Positions 61,475 to 64,000 of a stretch of DNA of 64,000 nt are shown in pieces. Below the pieces are notes generated by a model that was given only the letters and a program-made list of their open reading frames with translations, did not search any database and was not told the DNA's origin. Source of the DNA: Prosthecobacter algae (GTDB lineage Bacteria > Verrucomicrobiota > Verrucomicrobiia > Verrucomicrobiales > Verrucomicrobiaceae); the NCBI RefSeq assembly GCF_039542385.1, contig NZ_BAABIA010000002.1, forward strand, positions 372,001-436,000, read 5' to 3'. Every line of letters begins with the position of its first letter. Position 1 is the first letter of the stretch. A program made the position numbers and the translations under genes.

Positions 61475-62833
61475 CTAGTGGGGCAGCCCTTCCAAATCTG
61501 CGGGTAGTTTCGGGTCATCCTTGGCTTTTTCGGCGGCTAAGAGGGCCGCCAGTTCCGCCACCTTGGCCGGATTTTCAGCAGCCAGGTTTTGGGTTTCATA
61601 AGCATCTGCCGCGATATTGAATAACTCCGCCTTCCCTTTGGCCCGGGAGATCAGCTTCCATTCGCCCAGCCGCAGCGAGGCGTCGCCCGAGCGATGGGCG
61701 ATGAAGATGGAACGCGGCGGAGGCATGATGCGCGCCCCGCGCAGCGGCAGCCACTGGCTCACGCCATCCCATTTCAGATCCTCCTTCGGCTCATACCCGA
61801 CAAGGGTCGCGAGGGTGGGCATCCAATCCACCACGTGCATGGCCGTCGTAAACTTCTGCGGCATGAGCACGCCCGGCCAGTTGGCGAAAGCGCACACCCG
61901 AGTCCCCCCTTCATACAGTGTGTTCTTCTGCCCACGCAGCGGATCGTTTTCACTGTTCAGCGGGGAATGGCCCACCTCACCCACGTAGGCATTCTTGAGA
62001 GACTCAATCCCGCCATTGTCGCTGGTGAAAATGATCAGCGTGCTCTCCCGCTGCCCCGTCTTTTCTAAAGCCGCCACCATCTGGCCGATCTTCGCATCCA
62101 ACTGGGAAACCATGGCCGCCAGGCGTAGCCGACTGTCCTGCTTTTCTGGCTCGTCATGAAACTTCACGCCCTCATAGAGCCTCTTGTATTCTTCAGGGGC
62201 ATCCACCGGGGTATGCACGGCATGGAAGGGCACATAGATGAACCACGGCCCTTTCTTTTCCTCAATGCGCCGCACTGCCTCAGCCGCCACCAGTTCAGTC
62301 GCATTGCCTTCCTCATGGAAGAGCTTGCCATCGCGATGCCAGGTATCCTCATAGGGGCCCACGCGATACTTGTGCGTCCACGGATCCGCAGCCCCGGTCA
62401 GGGTGCCATAGCCGTGATCAAAGCCGAAGGCATTCGGACCCCATTCGACACGTGCTCCCAGATGCCACTTGCCCGTCTGGTAAGTGGCATAGCCCACAGA
62501 CTTCAGCATGGAGGCCATCGTCACCGTGCCCAGAGGCATGGCACGCAGATTGGTCGGAGCAAGTGAGTGTGGGCCAAAGCGCCCTGGATACCGCCCGCTC
62601 ATTAGGGCCGTGCGGGTGGGAGTGCAGACGGGCTGAACATAATGTTGATCAAGTTCCACCCCTTCCTTCACCAGCTTGTCCATGTGCGGTGTCTTGCCGA
62701 ATCCCCCATGCCACCCCACATCCGCCCAGCCCAGATCATCCGCGACAATCAATAATATGTTAGGCTTCGACGCTTGGCCATGAGCCAAAGTAGAGGCGAG
62801 AAACAGAACGAAAAAAAAGGCTGCGAAACGCAT
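61475..62833 (-). CDS. Secreted sulfatase (formylglycine-dependent)
   Basis: 452 aa. Signal peptide MRFAAFFFVLFLASTLAHG. Metal-binding ADDLGWADVGWHGG (Asp 32, 33). The Cys-type sulfatase signature is intact as CTPTRTALMSGR (Cys about 70, C-x-P-x-R), so it needs formylglycine-generating enzyme. GKWHLG and IFTSDNGG supply further active-site residues. It belongs to the large arylsulfatase group expanded in marine and soil PVC bacteria and probably desulfates a polysaccharide or aryl sulfate; the substrate is unknown. Convergent with gcvH across 20 bp. Confidence 0.95.
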   Translation of the reverse strand: MRFAAFFFVLFLASTLAHGQASKPNILLIVADDLGWADVGWHGGFGKTPHMDKLVKEGVELDQHYVQPVCTPTRTALMSGRYPGRFGPHSLAPTNLRAMPLGTVTMASMLKSVGYATYQTGKWHLGARVEWGPNAFGFDHGYGTLTGAADPWTHKYRVGPYEDTWHRDGKLFHEEGNATELVAAEAVRRIEEKKGPWFIYVPFHAVHTPVDAPEEYKRLYEGVKFHDEPEKQDSRLRLAAMVSQLDAKIGQMVAALEKTGQRESTLIIFTSDNGGIESLKNAYVGEVGHSPLNSENDPLRGQKNTLYEGGTRVCAFANWPGVLMPQKFTTAMHVVDWMPTLATLVGYEPKEDLKWDGVSQWLPLRGARIMPPPRSIFIAHRSGDASLRLGEWKLISRAKGKAELFNIAADAYETQNLAAENPAKVAELAALLAAEKAKDDPKLPADLEGLPH

Positions 62834-62965
62834 CCCCTAAAGACGAAGTCGCCCGCCCCATATTTCGCAGGAATTTCCATCCGCTATTCCCTAGACGACC
62901 ACGTTCCAAACCAGTCACGATATTGCAGTGGCCCTCGTCGGCTTCAGTCTCACTGTCTCTCCGCT

Positions 62966-63367
62966 ATGAATATCGCTCCCACCTCCACTCACAATAAAGC
63001 CCTCGGCTACATCCTCTGGATCTTCGGTTTCACCGGAGCCCATCGTTTTTACTTCGGCAAACCCGCCACCGGCATCCTCTGGTTTTGCACCGGGGGTCTC
63101 TTCCTCATCGGTTGGATTGTGGACCTCTTCCTCATCCCCGGCATGGACCGCAAGGCGGACGCTCGCTACACCCCAGGTCCTTACGAGTACTCCACCGCCT
63201 GGATACTGCTCACCTTCCTGGGCATCTTTGGCGTGCATCGCTTTTACCAGGGCAAGTGGATCTCCGGCCTGCTTTACCTCATCTCAGGCGGTGGCCTGCT
63301 GATCGGGGTGGTTTATGACTTCTGCACGCTCAACAGTCAGTTGGATGAACTGAACCGCAAAAGCTAA
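62966..63367 (+). CDS. Double TM2-domain membrane protein
   Basis: 133 aa from ATG 62966. Two TM2-type halves: FGFTGAHRFYFGKPATGILW, then FLGIFGVHRFYQGKWISGLLY, each with two spans and G-x-x-G-x-H-R-F-Y. They are separated by LFLIPGMDRKADARYTPGPY. Small TM2 proteins are widespread and have no agreed function. Confidence 0.85.
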   Translation: MNIAPTSTHNKALGYILWIFGFTGAHRFYFGKPATGILWFCTGGLFLIGWIVDLFLIPGMDRKADARYTPGPYEYSTAWILLTFLGIFGVHRFYQGKWISGLLYLISGGGLLIGVVYDFCTLNSQLDELNRKS

Positions 63368-63430
63368 CGAGCCACAGATTTTTCCAGCTCAGGAGAGAGA
63401 AACAGCACCGTGCATGCGTGAAGCCTCTGC

Positions 63431-64000
63431 ATGAAAATGTTTCTCTTTCTCTTTTGGGCCTCTCTCTCTTGCGTCATTGCGCGGGATGGCACCCTGGATC
63501 TCTATTGGATTGATTCCGAAGGCGGTGGCTCCACCCTCATCGTCACCCCGGAAGGCGAGTCCATCCTTGTGGATACAGGCAATCCCGGTGGGCGCGATCC
63601 CCAGCGCATTCAGCAGGTAGCCACCCAGGTGGCTGGCCTGAAGCGCATTGACCACGTCGTCATCACTCACTTCCATGCCGACCACTTTGGTGGCTTGGCT
63701 GAACTGGCCGAGCTCATGCCCATCGGCACTCTTTATGACAAAGGCGTGCCCGAAGGCAGCCCCGATGGCAAACCGCAAGACATGCGCTGGGCCCTCATGA
63801 AACGCCCTTACCTGAGCGCGAAGGTGGAAAAACGCGTGACTCTGGCCGCTGGTGGCGAACTGCCTTTGAAGCAAACCGCTGGCAGCCCCAAGCTCAGCCT
63901 GCGCTGCCTGGGCGCTAACCAAAAGTTCATCACCGCGCCCAGTGATGCTCCCCACAACCCACTCACAGGCAGCGTTCCCCCCAAAGCCGTGGATCCGAGT
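63431..64000 (+). CDS. Secreted metallo-beta-lactamase-fold hydrolase, partial
   Basis: At least 190 aa from ATG 63431; the frame runs off the right edge. Signal peptide MKMFLFLFWASLSCVIA. The MBL core is LDLYWIDSEGGGSTLIVT, then ILVDTGNPGGRDPQRI and the metal motif THFHADHFGGLAEL (H-x-H-x-D-H). It resembles ComEC/Rec2-type or other secreted MBL hydrolases; the substrate is unknown. Confidence 0.88.
   Translation, partial: MKMFLFLFWASLSCVIARDGTLDLYWIDSEGGGSTLIVTPEGESILVDTGNPGGRDPQRIQQVATQVAGLKRIDHVVITHFHADHFGGLAELAELMPIGTLYDKGVPEGSPDGKPQDMRWALMKRPYLSAKVEKRVTLAAGGELPLKQTAGSPKLSLRCLGANQKFITAPSDAPHNPLTGSVPPKAVDPS

Overview
The window looks like chromosomal DNA of a GC-rich member of the Verrucomicrobiota (Verrucomicrobiaceae, Prosthecobacter/Verrucomicrobium-like). 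The basis is inference from gene content: a DUF1800/DUF1501 secreted pair, a secreted Gfo/Idh-type oxidoreductase, a secreted sulfatase, a DUF4159 protein, many Sec signal peptides, and a cdaA-glmM operon. There are no rRNA or tRNA genes, CRISPR arrays or recognisable transposases.

Layout. 1-3569 (-): cobalamin-dependent methionine synthase metH, running off the left edge and carrying an unexpected in-frame 978-bp insertion. 3646-5570: pstB (-) and pstS (+), divergent, with Pho-box-like repeats between them. 5708-9504 (+): recN, tsaC/sua5, tsaD. 9857-12219 (-): cdaA, a 51-aa CdaR-like stub, glmM. 12371-16597 (+): a conserved unknown, then a three-gene envelope operon. 16952-21535 (+): glutamate synthase large subunit behind a textbook sigma-54 promoter. 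21617-25363: DUF4159 protein, esterase, DCC thiol protein and OmpA-family protein. 25477-37332 (-): operon of a 3161-aa DUF1800/Calx-beta protein, a DUF1501 protein and a pseudopilin-like protein. 37596-44747: SirB-like protein, prolyl oligopeptidase, an overlapping small-protein/nucleotidyltransferase pair, ssb, a YHS-like protein, a DctA-type carrier and a secreted oxidoreductase. 45097-50786: ECF sigma factor, cNMP-binding protein, upp, SWIM/SNF2 helicase. 50822-56365 (-): GntR-controlled ABC exporter operon with 4-nt gene overlaps. 56520-64000: lipoprotein, uvrB, membrane protein, leuD, gcvH, sulfatase, TM2 protein, and a metallo-beta-lactamase-fold protein cut by the right edge.

How genes work together: tsaC and tsaD supply two steps of tRNA t6A synthesis; cdaA, the stub and glmM link c-di-AMP synthesis to cell-wall precursor supply; the ABC operon is probably autoregulated through a perfect palindrome; DUF1800, DUF1501 and the pseudopilin-like protein form one secreted or surface module.

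Most striking observation: metH contains a zeta-toxin-like P-loop kinase module between its cobalamin cap and its B12-binding Rossmann domain. The module is flanked by an 8-bp direct repeat. Near its end the coding signal changes frame by one base, and this is what lets the metH frame stay open instead of stopping at position 230. Other notable items are a 51-aa CdaR stub, the sigma-54 promoter of gltB, a DUF1800 domain split by about twelve Calx-beta-like repeats, and several structured intergenic elements.
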